A stretch of 64,000 nucleotides of DNA from Mesorhizobium sp. J8 (GTDB lineage Bacteria; Pseudomonadota; Alphaproteobacteria; Rhizobiales; Rhizobiaceae). The translations under genes were made by a program, and so were the position numbers. How positions within the stretch are numbered: the stretch's first letter is position 1; each line of letters opens with the position of its first letter. The stretch is from positions 3,472,001-3,536,000 of the forward strand of contig NZ_AP024109.1 in the NCBI RefSeq assembly GCF_016591715.1. Direction: 5' to 3'. This document shows positions 16,136-27,395 of the stretch, in pieces. The notes beneath the pieces were generated by a model, which worked only from the letters and a program-made list of their open reading frames with translations, was not told the DNA's origin and searched no databases.

Positions 16136-16207
16136 GCCAAAGTCGTCGGGAACCTTAGCGCGCCCCTCTCATTGTCAGTGCAGACATTCATCGAGAGGAG
16201 CACCACC

Positions 16208-16573
16208 ATGACCACCCCTTCCGGGCATACCGAAGCCATAGCGGCATCACGCGTTATCGGCACGTCTGTCTACAACACCGCGGGCGAAAGCATCGGCACC
16301 ATTGAAGACGTGATGCTCGACAAGATGTCGAACGGCATCATGTTCGCCGTGATCGGTTTCGGCGGCTTCCTTGGCATGGGCGAGAAGTATCACGCCGTTC
16401 CCTGGGCGACACTCGACTATGACGAGGACAAAGGCGGCTATGTCGTGCCATTCACCAAGGAGCAGCTCCAAGCCGCGCCGGCATATTCGATCAAGGAGCT
16501 GACCGGCGCCGACGGCGAAGCCGCGCGCGATGCCTCATTCGAGTACTATCATGTGAAGCCCTATTGGCATTGA
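16208..16573 (+). CDS. PRC-barrel domain protein
   Basis: A 121-residue soluble protein. The PRC-barrel pattern is clear: ASRVIGTSVYNTAGESIGTIED (about 14-35), then GIMFAVIGFGGFLGMGEKYHAVPW and a final YYHVKPYWH. Stand-alone PRC-barrel proteins are common and abundant in rhizobia, and a stress or surface role is often assumed, but the function is unknown. GAGAGGAG precedes ATG 16208 at good spacing; the GTG/ATG region upstream is not family-like. A strong terminator follows. Confidence 0.85.
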   Translation: MTTPSGHTEAIAASRVIGTSVYNTAGESIGTIEDVMLDKMSNGIMFAVIGFGGFLGMGEKYHAVPWATLDYDEDKGGYVVPFTKEQLQAAPAYSIKELTGADGEAARDASFEYYHVKPYWH

Positions 16574-16600
16574 TCGCTCGATCGGCGTGCTGGAAGCGAC

Positions 16601-16631
16601 AGGCCCCCGACCATAAAGCCGGGGGCCTTTG
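16601..16631 (+). terminator. Hairpin terminator after the PRC-barrel gene
   Basis: AGGCCCCCG (16601-16609) pairs with CGGGGGCCT (16620-16628), followed by a short TTT. The stem is very strong and the U run short. The convergent small lipoprotein gene stops 10 bp to the right. Confidence 0.65.
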
Positions 16632-16640
16632 ACGTCCAAA

Positions 16641-16763
16641 CTATTCCGCCGCGTCGAGAGTCGATAGCTCTATCGAACTCTGCTGGGGCTTCTGATCGTC
16701 GCATGACGTCAGGAACGCCGCCGCGATCAAGAACAAACTCACGATACCGCTCAACTGGGACAT
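16641..16763 (-). CDS. 40-residue lipoprotein
   Basis: A very small gene on the minus strand. The protein starts MSQLSGIVSLFLIAAAFL and has a lipobox L-T-S-C at residues 18-21, so the mature lipoprotein would be only 20 residues (CDDQKPQQSSIELSTLDAAE). The Asp after the cysteine would favour inner-membrane retention under the E. coli rule. AGGAGGAG lies seven bases before ATG 16763, which strongly supports translation. It resembles the many tiny lipoproteins (entericidin-like size) of rhizobia, but no family is recognised. It is divergent from eno. Confidence 0.65.
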   Translation of the reverse strand: MSQLSGIVSLFLIAAAFLTSCDDQKPQQSSIELSTLDAAE

Positions 16764-16921
16764 GGCGAAACTCCTCCTGTTTCGCCCCGCGCGAACGCGA
16801 CCATAGACGAGAAGGCCACGTGGCGCGCATGACTTATGATGACGGAAATTTGCGCTTCGTGAATCCGGCCCGCGGCAATAATTGCGGCGCCGCTGATTGC
16901 CTTTTGCGCCGCTTTGGCTAA

Positions 16922-18238
<1,317 letters not shown>

Positions 18239-18261
18239 TCCAGCCTATTCTGACGATTCTC

Positions 18262-18288
18262 AAAGGGCGGGCCGTTCCCGCCCTTTTT
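18262..18288 (+). terminator. Intrinsic terminator of eno
   Basis: AAAGGGCGGG (18262-18271) and CCCGCCCTTT (18277-18286) form a perfect 10-bp stem with a 5-base loop, ending in a run of five T. It lies 24 bp after the stop. Confidence 0.88.
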
Positions 18289-18318
18289 CGTTTCCGGCAA
18301 CCCCGCCACACGTCGCCC

Positions 18319-18333
18319 GTAACCGTCCATTAA
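18319..18333. promoter_or_regulatory. CtrA-like box upstream of ftsB
   Basis: GTAA-CCGTCCA-TTAA is one mismatch from the CtrA consensus TTAA-N7-TTAA and lies about 60 bp before the ftsB start. CtrA controls many division genes in alphaproteobacteria. Four-base half sites occur by chance fairly often, so this is a candidate only. Confidence 0.3.
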
Positions 18334-18394
18334 GCACAATCAGGCGAAATACGACTCATGGCCGCTTGCGTTCGCGGCCGCGAGGGTTCGGGTT

Positions 18395-18718
18395 ATGTGG
18401 ACACGTCAGCACAAGCAGAGAAACACCGGCAGGCTGATCATTCCCTCGCTCTGCGTGCTCTTCCTGGCCTATTTCGGCTTCCATGCCTATCACGGCGAAT
18501 TCGGCATCTATTCCAAATACCGGCTCGAGGCCCGGGCGGTCGAACTGCAGGCCGAGCTCGATGCCGTGAAGGCGCGCCGGATCGACTTCGAGCGCCGTGT
18601 CCAGCTGATGCATGAAGGCACGCTGGAGAAGGATATGCTTGACGAGCAGGCCCGAAAGGCGCTCAATCTATCGCAGCCCGACGAAATCACCATCATGTTG
18701 CCCTCACCGGCGAAATAA
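18395..18718 (+). CDS. ftsB: FtsB/DivIC-type septum formation initiator
   Basis: A 107-residue bitopic membrane protein. The order is a basic cytoplasmic start (MWTRQHKQRNTGR), a transmembrane helix (about 14-31) and a periplasmic coiled coil (about 40-75, LEARAVELQAELDAVKARRIDFE). After the coiled coil comes LDEQARKALNLSQPDEI, the conserved tail that contacts FtsL and FtsQ in the divisome. Position between eno and pdhA is the usual alphaproteobacterial one. A terminator-like hairpin follows. Confidence 0.85.
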   Translation: MWTRQHKQRNTGRLIIPSLCVLFLAYFGFHAYHGEFGIYSKYRLEARAVELQAELDAVKARRIDFERRVQLMHEGTLEKDMLDEQARKALNLSQPDEITIMLPSPAK

Positions 18719-18766
18719 CCGAAATTCGGTTAATCGTCTTTATTTGCAATGATTCTAATCGCTTAG

Positions 18767-18789
18767 ATGCATGCCAGCCATGCATTTTT
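18767..18789 (+). terminator. Terminator-like hairpin between ftsB and pdhA
   Basis: ATGCATG (18767-18773) and CATGCAT (18779-18785) form a 7-bp stem with loop CCAGC, running into five T. The stem is AT-richer than most in this genome. It separates ftsB from the pdh operon. Confidence 0.6.
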
Positions 18790-18893
18790 CAGCATGGCGC
18801 AATGCATCCTTGCGTGTTAGCCTTCCACAAATCGGTGGGGAGGCGATCGATCTCCCTGAATGTCCGCAAAGAGACGCCAACAGGGAGTGACGC

Positions 18894-19931
18894 ATGGCCA
18901 CCGCCGCCAAAAAAGCGCCAGCCAAATCCAGATCCGACAAACAGCACAACCTGTCAGCGCCCAAGCCCGCTGATTTCACCAAGGAAGAAGAGCTTTCCGC
19001 CTACCGGCACATGCTCCTGATCCGCCGCTTCGAGGAGAAAGCCGGCCAGCTCTATGGCATGGGCTTCATCGGCGGCTTCTGCCACCTCTATATCGGCCAG
19101 GAGGCCGTCGTCACCGGCATGAAGATGGCGCTGGTCGAAGGCGACCAGATGATCACCGCCTATCGCGACCACGGCCACATGCTGGCGATGGACCTGTCGC
19201 CGCGCGGCGTCATGGCCGAGCTCACAGGGCGCCGCGGCGGCCTGTCGAAGGGCAAGGGCGGCTCCATGCACATGTTCTCCAAGGAGAAGCATTTCTATGG
19301 CGGCCATGGCATCGTCGGCGCCCAGGTGTCGCTCGGCACCGGTCTCGCCTTCGCCAACCGCTACCGCGACAACAAGAACGTCTCGCTGACCTATTTTGGC
19401 GACGGCGCGGCCAACCAGGGCCAGGTCTATGAAAGCTTCAACATGGCCTCGCTGTGGAAGCTGCCGGTGATCTACATCATCGAGAACAACCGCTACGCCA
19501 TGGGCACGTCCGTGTCGCGCTCGTCGGCCGAGACCGACTTCTCGCATCGCGGCGCCTCCTTCAAGATCCCCGGCATCCAGGTTGATGGCATGGATGTCCG
19601 CGCCGTGAAGTCGGCGGCCGATCTCGCCACCGAATGGTGCCGCGCCGGCAACGGCCCGCTGATCCTAGAGATGCAGACCTACCGCTATCGCGGCCACTCG
19701 ATGTCCGACCCGGCGAAATACCGCTCCAAGGAGGAAGTGCAGAAGATGCGCTCCGAGCACGACCCGATCGAGCAGGTCAGGGCGCGATTGCTCGACAAGA
19801 AGTGGGCAAGCGAGGACGAGCTCAAGGCCGTCGACAAGGAGGTCCGCGACATCGTCGCCGACGCCGCCGAATTCGCCCAGAACGACGCCGAGCCGGATCC
19901 GTCCGAGCTCTGGACCGATATCGTACTCTAA
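18894..19931 (+). CDS. pdhA: Pyruvate dehydrogenase E1 component, alpha subunit
   Basis: The 345-residue alpha chain of the heterotetrameric E1, which decarboxylates pyruvate with thiamine diphosphate and loads the acetyl group on lipoate. The ThDP/Mg motif GDGAANQGQVYESFN lies near residue 170 and is followed by YIIENNRYAMGTS. The phosphorylation-loop homologue YRYRGHSMSDPAKYR is near residue 262. The first 30 residues are a Lys/Ala-rich extension. AGGGAG precedes the ATG. It opens the operon, with pdhB starting 15 bp later. Confidence 0.96.
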   Translation: MATAAKKAPAKSRSDKQHNLSAPKPADFTKEEELSAYRHMLLIRRFEEKAGQLYGMGFIGGFCHLYIGQEAVVTGMKMALVEGDQMITAYRDHGHMLAMDLSPRGVMAELTGRRGGLSKGKGGSMHMFSKEKHFYGGHGIVGAQVSLGTGLAFANRYRDNKNVSLTYFGDGAANQGQVYESFNMASLWKLPVIYIIENNRYAMGTSVSRSSAETDFSHRGASFKIPGIQVDGMDVRAVKSAADLATEWCRAGNGPLILEMQTYRYRGHSMSDPAKYRSKEEVQKMRSEHDPIEQVRARLLDKKWASEDELKAVDKEVRDIVADAAEFAQNDAEPDPSELWTDIVL

Positions 19932-19946
19932 CGGGAGGGCAAGGAC

Positions 19947-21338
<1,392 letters not shown>

Positions 21339-21356
21339 GCCGGTCGGGAGGACATC

Positions 21357-22727
21357 ATGCCAATCAACATCACCATGCCGGCGCTCTCTCCAACCATGGA
21401 AGAGGGCAATCTTGCCAAGTGGCTGGTCAAGGAAGGCGACAAGGTTTCGCCGGGCGATGTGATCGCCGAGATCGAGACCGACAAGGCGACGATGGAAGTC
21501 GAAGCCGTCGATGAAGGTACGGTCGCCAAGCTGGTGGTTCCGGCCGGCACCGAAGGTGTCAAGGTCAACGCGCTGATCGCAATCCTGGCCGGCGAGGGTG
21601 AGGACGCTGCCGCTGCGGCCAAGAGCGGTGGCAGCACCGCGCCCAAGGCCGAAGCGCCAAAAGCGGACGCTCCGAAGGCCGAAGCGACCAAGGAGGCTCC
21701 GAAAGCGGCGGCCCCGGCGCCCGCACCGGCCAAGGCCGAGCCCGCTCCCGCCGCCAACGGACACGCCGCCGGTGATCGGGTCTTTGCATCGCCGCTGGCC
21801 CGCCGCATCGCCAAGGATGCCGGCGTCGACGTGACGGCGCTGACCGGCTCCGGCCCGCATGGCCGCGTGGTGAAGGTCGACGTCGAGGCGGCGATCGCCT
21901 CCGGCGGCGCCAAGGCCGCGCCGGCTGCGAAGGCGCCCGCCGGCGCCCCATCCGCTCCGGCGCCCGCGCCGAAGCCGATGTCGGACGATCAGGTGCTGAA
22001 GCTGTTTACCGAAGGCTCCTACGAGCTTGTGCCGCACGACAACATGCGCAAGACCATCGCGCGCCGGCTGGTCGAGGCGAAGAGCACGATCCCGCATTTC
22101 TATCTGACGCTGGACTGCGAGCTCGATGCGCTGCTTGCGCTGCGCACGCAGCTCAATGCCGCGGCCCCGATGCGCAAGACCGACAAGGGCGAGGTTCCGG
22201 CCTACAAGCTCTCTGTCAACGACATGGTCATCAAGGCGATGGCCATGGCGCTGATGGCGGTGCCGGATGCCAATGCGTCCTGGACCGAGAACGCCATGGT
22301 CAAGCACAAGCATGCCGATGTCGGCGTTGCCGTGTCGATCCCCGGCGGCCTGATCACGCCCATCATCCGGCATGCGGATGAAAAGACGCTGTCGGTGATC
22401 TCCAACGAGATGAAGGACCTTGCCAGCCGCGCCAGGAGCCGCAAGCTGAAGCCGGAAGAATATCAGGGCGGCACGACGGCGGTGTCGAATCTCGGCATGT
22501 TCGGCATCAAGGACTTTGCCGCCGTCATCAACCCGCCGCATGCGACGATCCTTGCGGTCGGCGCGGGCGAGGAGCGGGCTGTGGTGAAGAAGGGCGAGAT
22601 CAAGATAGCGACCATGATGTCGGTGACGCTGTCGACCGACCATCGTGCCGTCGACGGCGCGCTCGGCGCGGAACTGCTCGGCGCCTTCAAGCGCATGATC
22701 GAAAACCCGATGGGCATGCTGGTCTAG
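21357..22727 (+). CDS. pdhC: Pyruvate dehydrogenase E2 (dihydrolipoamide acetyltransferase)
   Basis: A 456-residue core component that moves the acetyl group from lipoate to CoA. The domains are: one lipoyl domain (1-80, K43), a long Ala/Pro/Lys linker (85-140), a peripheral-subunit-binding domain (about 141-180, FASPLARRIAKDAGVDV), a second linker, and the catalytic domain from about 215 with DHRAVDG near the C-terminus. The missing second lipoyl domain is made up by the one on pdhB. GGGAGGACATC precedes the start. The SGNH hydrolase gene follows after 132 bp, so the operon probably continues to lpdA. Confidence 0.96.
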   Translation: MPINITMPALSPTMEEGNLAKWLVKEGDKVSPGDVIAEIETDKATMEVEAVDEGTVAKLVVPAGTEGVKVNALIAILAGEGEDAAAAAKSGGSTAPKAEAPKADAPKAEATKEAPKAAAPAPAPAKAEPAPAANGHAAGDRVFASPLARRIAKDAGVDVTALTGSGPHGRVVKVDVEAAIASGGAKAAPAAKAPAGAPSAPAPAPKPMSDDQVLKLFTEGSYELVPHDNMRKTIARRLVEAKSTIPHFYLTLDCELDALLALRTQLNAAAPMRKTDKGEVPAYKLSVNDMVIKAMAMALMAVPDANASWTENAMVKHKHADVGVAVSIPGGLITPIIRHADEKTLSVISNEMKDLASRARSRKLKPEEYQGGTTAVSNLGMFGIKDFAAVINPPHATILAVGAGEERAVVKKGEIKIATMMSVTLSTDHRAVDGALGAELLGAFKRMIENPMGMLV

Positions 22728-22859
22728 GAAGGAAAAGGCGGTGCGGAAATTCTTCACCGGCCTTTTTACCTTGATCACTTTCGACCCTGAAGACGAGTTC
22801 TTCGCATGTCGGAGCGCCAGGCGCTCGCAGCCGGGTTTCGGCAAGGGTGGGGCAACCGC

Positions 22860-23498
22860 ATGAAGACAATTCTCTGCTACGGCGACTCGCTGACCTGGGG
22901 CTATGACGCCGCCAGCCTCGGCCGCCATGCGCTCGAAGATCGCTGGCCGAGCGTGCTCGGAGCTGCACTGGGCGAGGGTGTCGAGGTTATCGCCGAAGGA
23001 CTGAACGGCCGCACCACGGCCTTTGACGACCATCTGGCCGGCGCCGACCGCAACGGCGCCCGCATCCTGCCGACCGTCCTGACCAGCCATGCGCCGATCG
23101 ATCTCGTCATCTTCATGCTCGGCGCCAACGACATGAAGCCCTGGATCCACGGCAACCCGGTCGCCGCCAAGCAGGGCATCCAGCGGCTGATCGACATCGT
23201 GCGCGGCCATGACTATCCGTTCGACTGGCCTGCGCCGCAAATCCTCATCGTCGCGCCGCCGGCGGTGACGCGCACCGACAATGCCGAGTTCAAGGAAATG
23301 TTCGCCGGCGGCGACGACGCCTCGAAGCGTCTGGCGCCGCAATATTCGGCGCTCGCCGACGAGGCCGGCTGCGGCTTCTTCGATGCCGGCACGGTCGCCG
23401 TCACCACGCCGCTCGACGGCGTCCATCTCGATGCCGAGAACACGCGGCGGATCGGCCAGGCGCTGGCGCCGCTCGTGCGCGTCATGCTGGAACTCTAG
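22860..23498 (+). CDS. SGNH/GDSL-family hydrolase
   Basis: A 212-residue esterase-type hydrolase. Block I is CYGDSLTWGYDA with catalytic S10, block III is LGANDMK near residue 82, and block V is DGVHLDAE with the catalytic Asp and His near residue 190. It lacks a signal peptide, so it is probably cytoplasmic. It may be an arylesterase, acyl-CoA thioesterase or carbohydrate esterase. I chose ATG 22860, since GGTGGGG lies just upstream and the core begins at once; ATG 22806 would add 18 residues. It sits between E2 and E3 genes, an unusual place for an esterase. Confidence 0.85.
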   Translation: MKTILCYGDSLTWGYDAASLGRHALEDRWPSVLGAALGEGVEVIAEGLNGRTTAFDDHLAGADRNGARILPTVLTSHAPIDLVIFMLGANDMKPWIHGNPVAAKQGIQRLIDIVRGHDYPFDWPAPQILIVAPPAVTRTDNAEFKEMFAGGDDASKRLAPQYSALADEAGCGFFDAGTVAVTTPLDGVHLDAENTRRIGQALAPLVRVMLEL

Positions 23499-23500
23499 GG

Positions 23501-23934
23501 ATGACGAGCGAACCCATCCACACCAGGCGAGCAGTTGATGGCTGGTTGAAAGCTTGTGGGATGTTCGCTTTGCTAACGGCGGGCTTTGCCGTGGCGCTCA
23601 TGTTGTTTGGCGGGGGCTGGGAGCAGGGTTGTCTTTGGGGTTGTGGCCGCTAATCCCCGCGCCCGTGGCTTTCCTTCTCTATGTCTTTTCGAACAGAAGG
23701 CGCGGCGGACGCCTACGTATGTCAGGCGCCGCTTTGGGATTCTTGTCGACGGGCATTTGGACCCTGCTCGCGATGGCGATCGCGGTCGCTTATGGGATTT
23801 CGGCAATGCTAGGTGAAGAAAAGAGACCTCTACTGATGGTGTTTGGAGGAGCGTTGCTGCCGGGCATCTCGTGGCCGTCTGCCTTGTGGGGTGCATGGAT
23901 GGGTCATATCTCGTTGCGTTTCTTGAAGGTTTGA
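23501..23934 (+). pseudogene. Small membrane protein gene broken by a frameshift at a G run
   Basis: Two open frames join into one plausible protein. From ATG 23501, two bases after the hydrolase stop, the frame reads MTSEPIHTRRAVDGWLKACG, then a hydrophobic helix, and ends at TAA 23651 after 50 codons. The other frame continues LWPLIPAPVAFLLYVFSNRR with two more hydrophobic helices and stops at 23934, four bases before lpdA. Adding one G to the GGGG run near 23637-23640 would give CLWGLWPLIPAPVAF, a continuous membrane protein of about 144 residues. It may be a true mutation, a sequencing error or programmed slippage. No family is recognised. Base composition is less GC-rich than that of its neighbours. 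Confidence 0.55.
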
Positions 23935-23937
23935 AAA

Positions 23938-25389
23938 ATGTCTGATCAAAATTACGACGTCATCATCATCGGCTCAGGCCCCGGTGGCTATGTCACGGCG
24001 GTGCGCTCAGCCCAGCTTGGCTTCAAGACGGCGATCGTCGAGCGCGAGCATCTGGGCGGCATCTGCCTCAACTGGGGCTGCATCCCAACCAAGGCGCTGC
24101 TGCGCTCGGCCGAGATCATGCATTATTCGGATCACCTCAAGGACTATGGCCTGAAGCTCGAAGGCGGCAAGGTCAGTCCCGATACCGCCGCCGTCGTCGA
24201 CCGCTCGCGAAAAGTGTCGCTCAGGCTGAACAACGGCGTCGGCTTCCTGATGAAGAAGAACAAGGTCGACGTCATCTGGGGCGAGGCGAAGCTTTCCAAG
24301 CCCGGTGAAGTTGTCGTTTCGAAGACGGCCAAGAAGGCGACGGAGCCGCAGCCACCGGTTCCGAAAGGCGTCAAGGGCGAGGGCACCTACACCGCCAAGC
24401 ACGTCATCCTGGCGACCGGCGCCAGGCCGCGCGCGTTGCCCGGCATCGAGCCGGACGGCAAGCTGATCTGGACCTATTTCGAGGCCATGGTGCCGAAGGA
24501 AATGCCGAAATCGCTGCTGGTCATGGGTTCCGGCGCCATCGGCATCGAATTCGCCTCCTTCTACCGCACCATGGGCGCCGACGTGACCGTGGTCGAGCTG
24601 CTGCCGCAGGTCATGCCGGTCGAGGATGCCGAGGTCTCTAAATTCGCGCAGAAGCAGTTCGAGAAACAGGGGATGAAGATCATCCTCGAAGCCAAGGTGA
24701 CCAAGGTCGAGAAATCAGCCAATTCGGTTACCGCGCATGTCGAGATGAAGGACGGCAAGGTCGAGAAGATCAGCGCCGATCGCATGATTTCGGCGGTCGG
24801 GGTGCAGGGCAACATTGAAAATCTTGGCCTGGAAGCGCTCGGCGTGAAGACGGACCGCGGCTGTGTCGTCGTCGACGGCTACGGCAAGACCAATGTGCCC
24901 GGCATCTATGCCATCGGCGATGTCGCCGGCCCACCGATGCTCGCCCACAAGGCCGAGCATGAGGGCGTGGTCTGCATCGAAAAGATAGCCAATTTCCCGG
25001 GCGTGCACGCCATCGACAAGCTGAAGATCCCCGGCTGCACTTATTGCAGCCCGCAGGTCGCGTCCGTCGGCCTGACGGAAGCAAAGGCCAAGGCCGAGGG
25101 CAAGGACATCCGCGTCGGCCGCTTCCCCTTCAGCGCCAACGGCAAGGCGATCGCGCTCGGCGAGGACCAGGGCTTCGTCAAGACCATCTTCGACAAGAAG
25201 ACCGGTCAGCTTCTCGGCGCGCATATGGTCGGCGCCGAGGTGACCGAGCTCATTCAGGGTTTTGTCGTTGCAATGAACCTGGAGACCACCGAGGAAGAAC
25301 TGATGCACACCATCTTCCCGCATCCGACGCTGTCGGAGATGATGAAGGAGAGCGTGCTCGACGCCTATGGCCGCGCTTTGAACGCATGA
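23938..25389 (+). CDS. lpdA: Dihydrolipoamide dehydrogenase (E3)
   Basis: A 483-residue flavoprotein that reoxidises dihydrolipoamide with NAD+. The FAD-binding start is DVIIIGSGPGGYV, the redox-active disulfide C43-LNWG-C48, the NAD site GSGAIGIEFASF near residue 200, and the catalytic HPTLSE near residue 452. An insertion of about 20 residues rich in Lys and Pro (around 122-142, KKATEPQPPVPKG) is longer than in classic E3 and typical of the alphaproteobacterial PDH-linked form. It closes the pdh operon. Confidence 0.95.
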   Translation: MSDQNYDVIIIGSGPGGYVTAVRSAQLGFKTAIVEREHLGGICLNWGCIPTKALLRSAEIMHYSDHLKDYGLKLEGGKVSPDTAAVVDRSRKVSLRLNNGVGFLMKKNKVDVIWGEAKLSKPGEVVVSKTAKKATEPQPPVPKGVKGEGTYTAKHVILATGARPRALPGIEPDGKLIWTYFEAMVPKEMPKSLLVMGSGAIGIEFASFYRTMGADVTVVELLPQVMPVEDAEVSKFAQKQFEKQGMKIILEAKVTKVEKSANSVTAHVEMKDGKVEKISADRMISAVGVQGNIENLGLEALGVKTDRGCVVVDGYGKTNVPGIYAIGDVAGPPMLAHKAEHEGVVCIEKIANFPGVHAIDKLKIPGCTYCSPQVASVGLTEAKAKAEGKDIRVGRFPFSANGKAIALGEDQGFVKTIFDKKTGQLLGAHMVGAEVTELIQGFVVAMNLETTEEELMHTIFPHPTLSEMMKESVLDAYGRALNA

Positions 25390-25563
25390 CAAGCCACCAG
25401 TCGGTGATGGATCATCAATCGGTGATAAATCGCCGGTCGGCGACAGTTGGCCAATCCGTGCTAAGTTGGTCGGGCGAGACTCACACGCGGCAGCCGGAGA
25501 AAGCTGACGGCAAGGCAGTTCCTATCCGGATGCATTTTCACCTGATCGAGGAGGAATTGGCAC

Positions 25564-25821
25564 ATGCATATGAATGGCGTCGGCTGGATCACGGCCATCA
25601 TCGTCGGCGGTCTGGCGGGCTGGTTCGCCGAAATGGTCATGAAGAGCAATACCGGCATCTTCATGAACATTATCATGGGCATCGTCGGCGCGGTGGTGCT
25701 GAATGCGATCCTGCAGGCCCTCAACATCCAGTCTTTCGGCGTCGGCTGGGTCGCCTATCTGATCACCGGCTTCATCGGCGCCTGCCTGCTGATCTTCGTG
25801 GGGCGGCTTGTTCGTCGGTAA
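25564..25821 (+). CDS. GlsB/YeaQ/YmgE family stress membrane protein
   Basis: An 85-residue integral membrane protein with three predicted helices (GWITAIIVGGLAGWFAEMV, IFMNIIMGIVGAVVLNAIL and VAYLITGFIGACLLIFVGRL). The family was once called transglycosylase-associated, but its role is only known as a general-stress membrane protein. GAGGAGGAATTGGCAC precedes the ATG. The 174-bp gap before it holds three degenerate copies of TCGGTGAT, nothing else recognisable. A strong terminator follows. Confidence 0.88.
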   Translation: MHMNGVGWITAIIVGGLAGWFAEMVMKSNTGIFMNIIMGIVGAVVLNAILQALNIQSFGVGWVAYLITGFIGACLLIFVGRLVRR

Positions 25822-25862
25822 GGCGCGCGAATGCGTCGCTGAACCAATGCCGCTATGCGAAA

Positions 25863-25897
25863 AAGGCCGTGGCGGCATGCGCCGCCGCGGCCTTTTT
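25863..25897 (+). terminator. Intrinsic terminator after the GlsB-type gene
   Basis: AAGGCCGTGGCGGC (25863-25876) pairs with GCCGCCGCGGCCTT (25881-25894) with one G-U pair and a 4-base loop, followed by a run of T to 25897. Confidence 0.88.
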
Positions 25898-25967
25898 CTT
25901 TGCCTCGAAAAGTCCTAGATGACGAAGGACAGGCGGCCGCCGAAATCGTGGCTGCGAAGGATTTGAG

Positions 25968-26933
25968 ATGGTCACAGTCGTAGACACGATCGCCAACCGG
26001 CCGCGCCCGCGGCATCCCGAGAAGGCGCACCGGCCCGATCAGGAAGTGCTGCGCAAGCCCGACTGGATCCGCGTCAAGGCGCCGGTTTCCAAGGGCTATG
26101 CCGAAACGCGCGAGATCGTGAAGTCGCACAAGCTGGTGACGGTGTGCGAGGAGGCCGGTTGCCCGAATATCGGCGAATGCTGGGACAAGAAGCACGCCAC
26201 CTTCATGATCATGGGCGAGATCTGCACGCGCGCCTGCGCCTTCTGCAATGTCGCGACCGGTATCCCGACCGCGCTCGATCCGGATGAGCCCGCCAGGGTG
26301 GCGCACGCCGTGAAACAAATGGGCCTCAGCCACGTCGTCATCACCTCTGTCGACCGCGACGATCTGGCCGACGGCGGCGCGCAGCATTTCGCCGACGTCA
26401 TCCACGCCATCCGCGCGGAAGCCCCTTCGACGACGATCGAGATCCTGACGCCCGACTTCCTGCGCAAGGACGGCGCGCTGGAAATCGTCGTTGCGGCCAA
26501 GCCCGACGTCTTCAACCACAATCTCGAAACCGTGCCGTCGAACTACCTGACGGTTCGTCCCGGCGCGCGTTACTTCCACTCGATTCGCCTGCTGCAGCGC
26601 GTGAAAGAACTCGATCCGTCGATCTTTACCAAATCCGGCATCATGGTCGGCCTCGGCGAGGAGCGGAACGAAGTGCTGCAATTGATGGACGATCTGCGCT
26701 CGGCCAATGTCGACTTCATGACCATCGGCCAGTATCTGCAGCCTTCGAAGAAGCACCATCCGGTGATCCGTTTCATCCCGCCGGACGAATTCAAGTCCTA
26801 CGAGACCATCGGCAAGACCAAGGGTTTCCTCCTGGTGGCGTCGAGCCCGCTGACACGCTCCTCGCACCATGCCGGCGAGGATTTCGCCAGGCTGCGCGCG
26901 GCGCGCGAGGCGCAGCTCGCGAAGGCCAGCTGA
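25968..26933 (+). CDS. lipA: Lipoyl synthase
   Basis: A 321-residue radical-SAM enzyme that inserts two sulfurs into protein-bound octanoyl groups. The auxiliary cluster ligands are [12 protein letters not shown] (near residue 57), the radical-SAM cluster is CTRACAFC (near residue 86), and the C-terminal [10 protein letters not shown] serves the auxiliary cluster. Its products are the lipoyl domains of pdhB and pdhC just upstream, so enzyme and targets are genetically linked. It sits behind the GlsB terminator and probably has its own promoter. The COQ10-like gene starts six bases after its stop. Confidence 0.96.
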   Translation: MVTVVDTIANRPRPRHPEKAHRPDQEVLRKPDWIRVKAPVSKGYAETREIVKSHKLVTVCEEAGCPNIGECWDKKHATFMIMGEICTRACAFCNVATGIPTALDPDEPARVAHAVKQMGLSHVVITSVDRDDLADGGAQHFADVIHAIRAEAPSTTIEILTPDFLRKDGALEIVVAAKPDVFNHNLETVPSNYLTVRPGARYFHSIRLLQRVKELDPSIFTKSGIMVGLGEERNEVLQLMDDLRSANVDFMTIGQYLQPSKKHHPVIRFIPPDEFKSYETIGKTKGFLLVASSPLTRSSHHAGEDFARLRAAREAQLAKAS

Positions 26934-26939
26934 CCTTCA

Positions 26940-27395
26940 ATGCCGAAATTCGAGGCGACACGCCGCGTCGCGCATACACCGCAGGAGATGTTCGCGCTGG
27001 TTGCGGACATCGAGGCCTACCCGCAATTCCTGCCGCTCTGTGAATCGCTCACCGTGCGCTCGCGCAAGGAGCGCGATGGCCGCACCATCCTGGTTGCCGA
27101 CATGAGCATCGGCTACAAGGCGATCCGCGAGACCTTCACGACACAGGTGCTGCTCAAGCCCGACGAGAGCGCCATCGATGTCAAATATATCGACGGCCCG
27201 TTCAAATATCTCAGCAACATCTGGCGTTTCGATCCCGCCGACGGCGGCTGCGAAGTGCATTTCTTCATCGACTACGAATTCAAGAGCCGCATTCTCGGCG
27301 CTCTGATGGGCACGATGTTCGACCGCGCCTTCCGCATGTTCTCGGAAGCTTTCGAAAAACGCGCCGACGTCATCTACGGCGCGAAGCCGGCCTAA
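26940..27395 (+). CDS. COQ10/RatA-like START-domain protein
   Basis: A 151-residue protein of the COQ10/polyketide cyclase group. It starts MPKFEATRRVAHTPQEMFAL, followed by YPQFLPLCESL and FKYLSNIWRF, all typical of COQ10. Mitochondrial COQ10 binds ubiquinone and supports its delivery to respiratory complexes, which is the likely role here. The RatA annotation often given to such genes comes from an E. coli homologue said to block ribosome assembly. It lies six bases after lipA. Its stop overlaps that of the convergent cinA by four bases. Confidence 0.85.
   Translation: MPKFEATRRVAHTPQEMFALVADIEAYPQFLPLCESLTVRSRKERDGRTILVADMSIGYKAIRETFTTQVLLKPDESAIDVKYIDGPFKYLSNIWRFDPADGGCEVHFFIDYEFKSRILGALMGTMFDRAFRMFSEAFEKRADVIYGAKPA

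Noticed and set aside
25386..25563. Short frame MTSHQSVMDHQSVINRRS after lpdA
   Set aside because: It starts in the lpdA stop, but it is built from degenerate TCGGTGAT repeats and then runs into the GlsB-type gene in another frame, with no family match.
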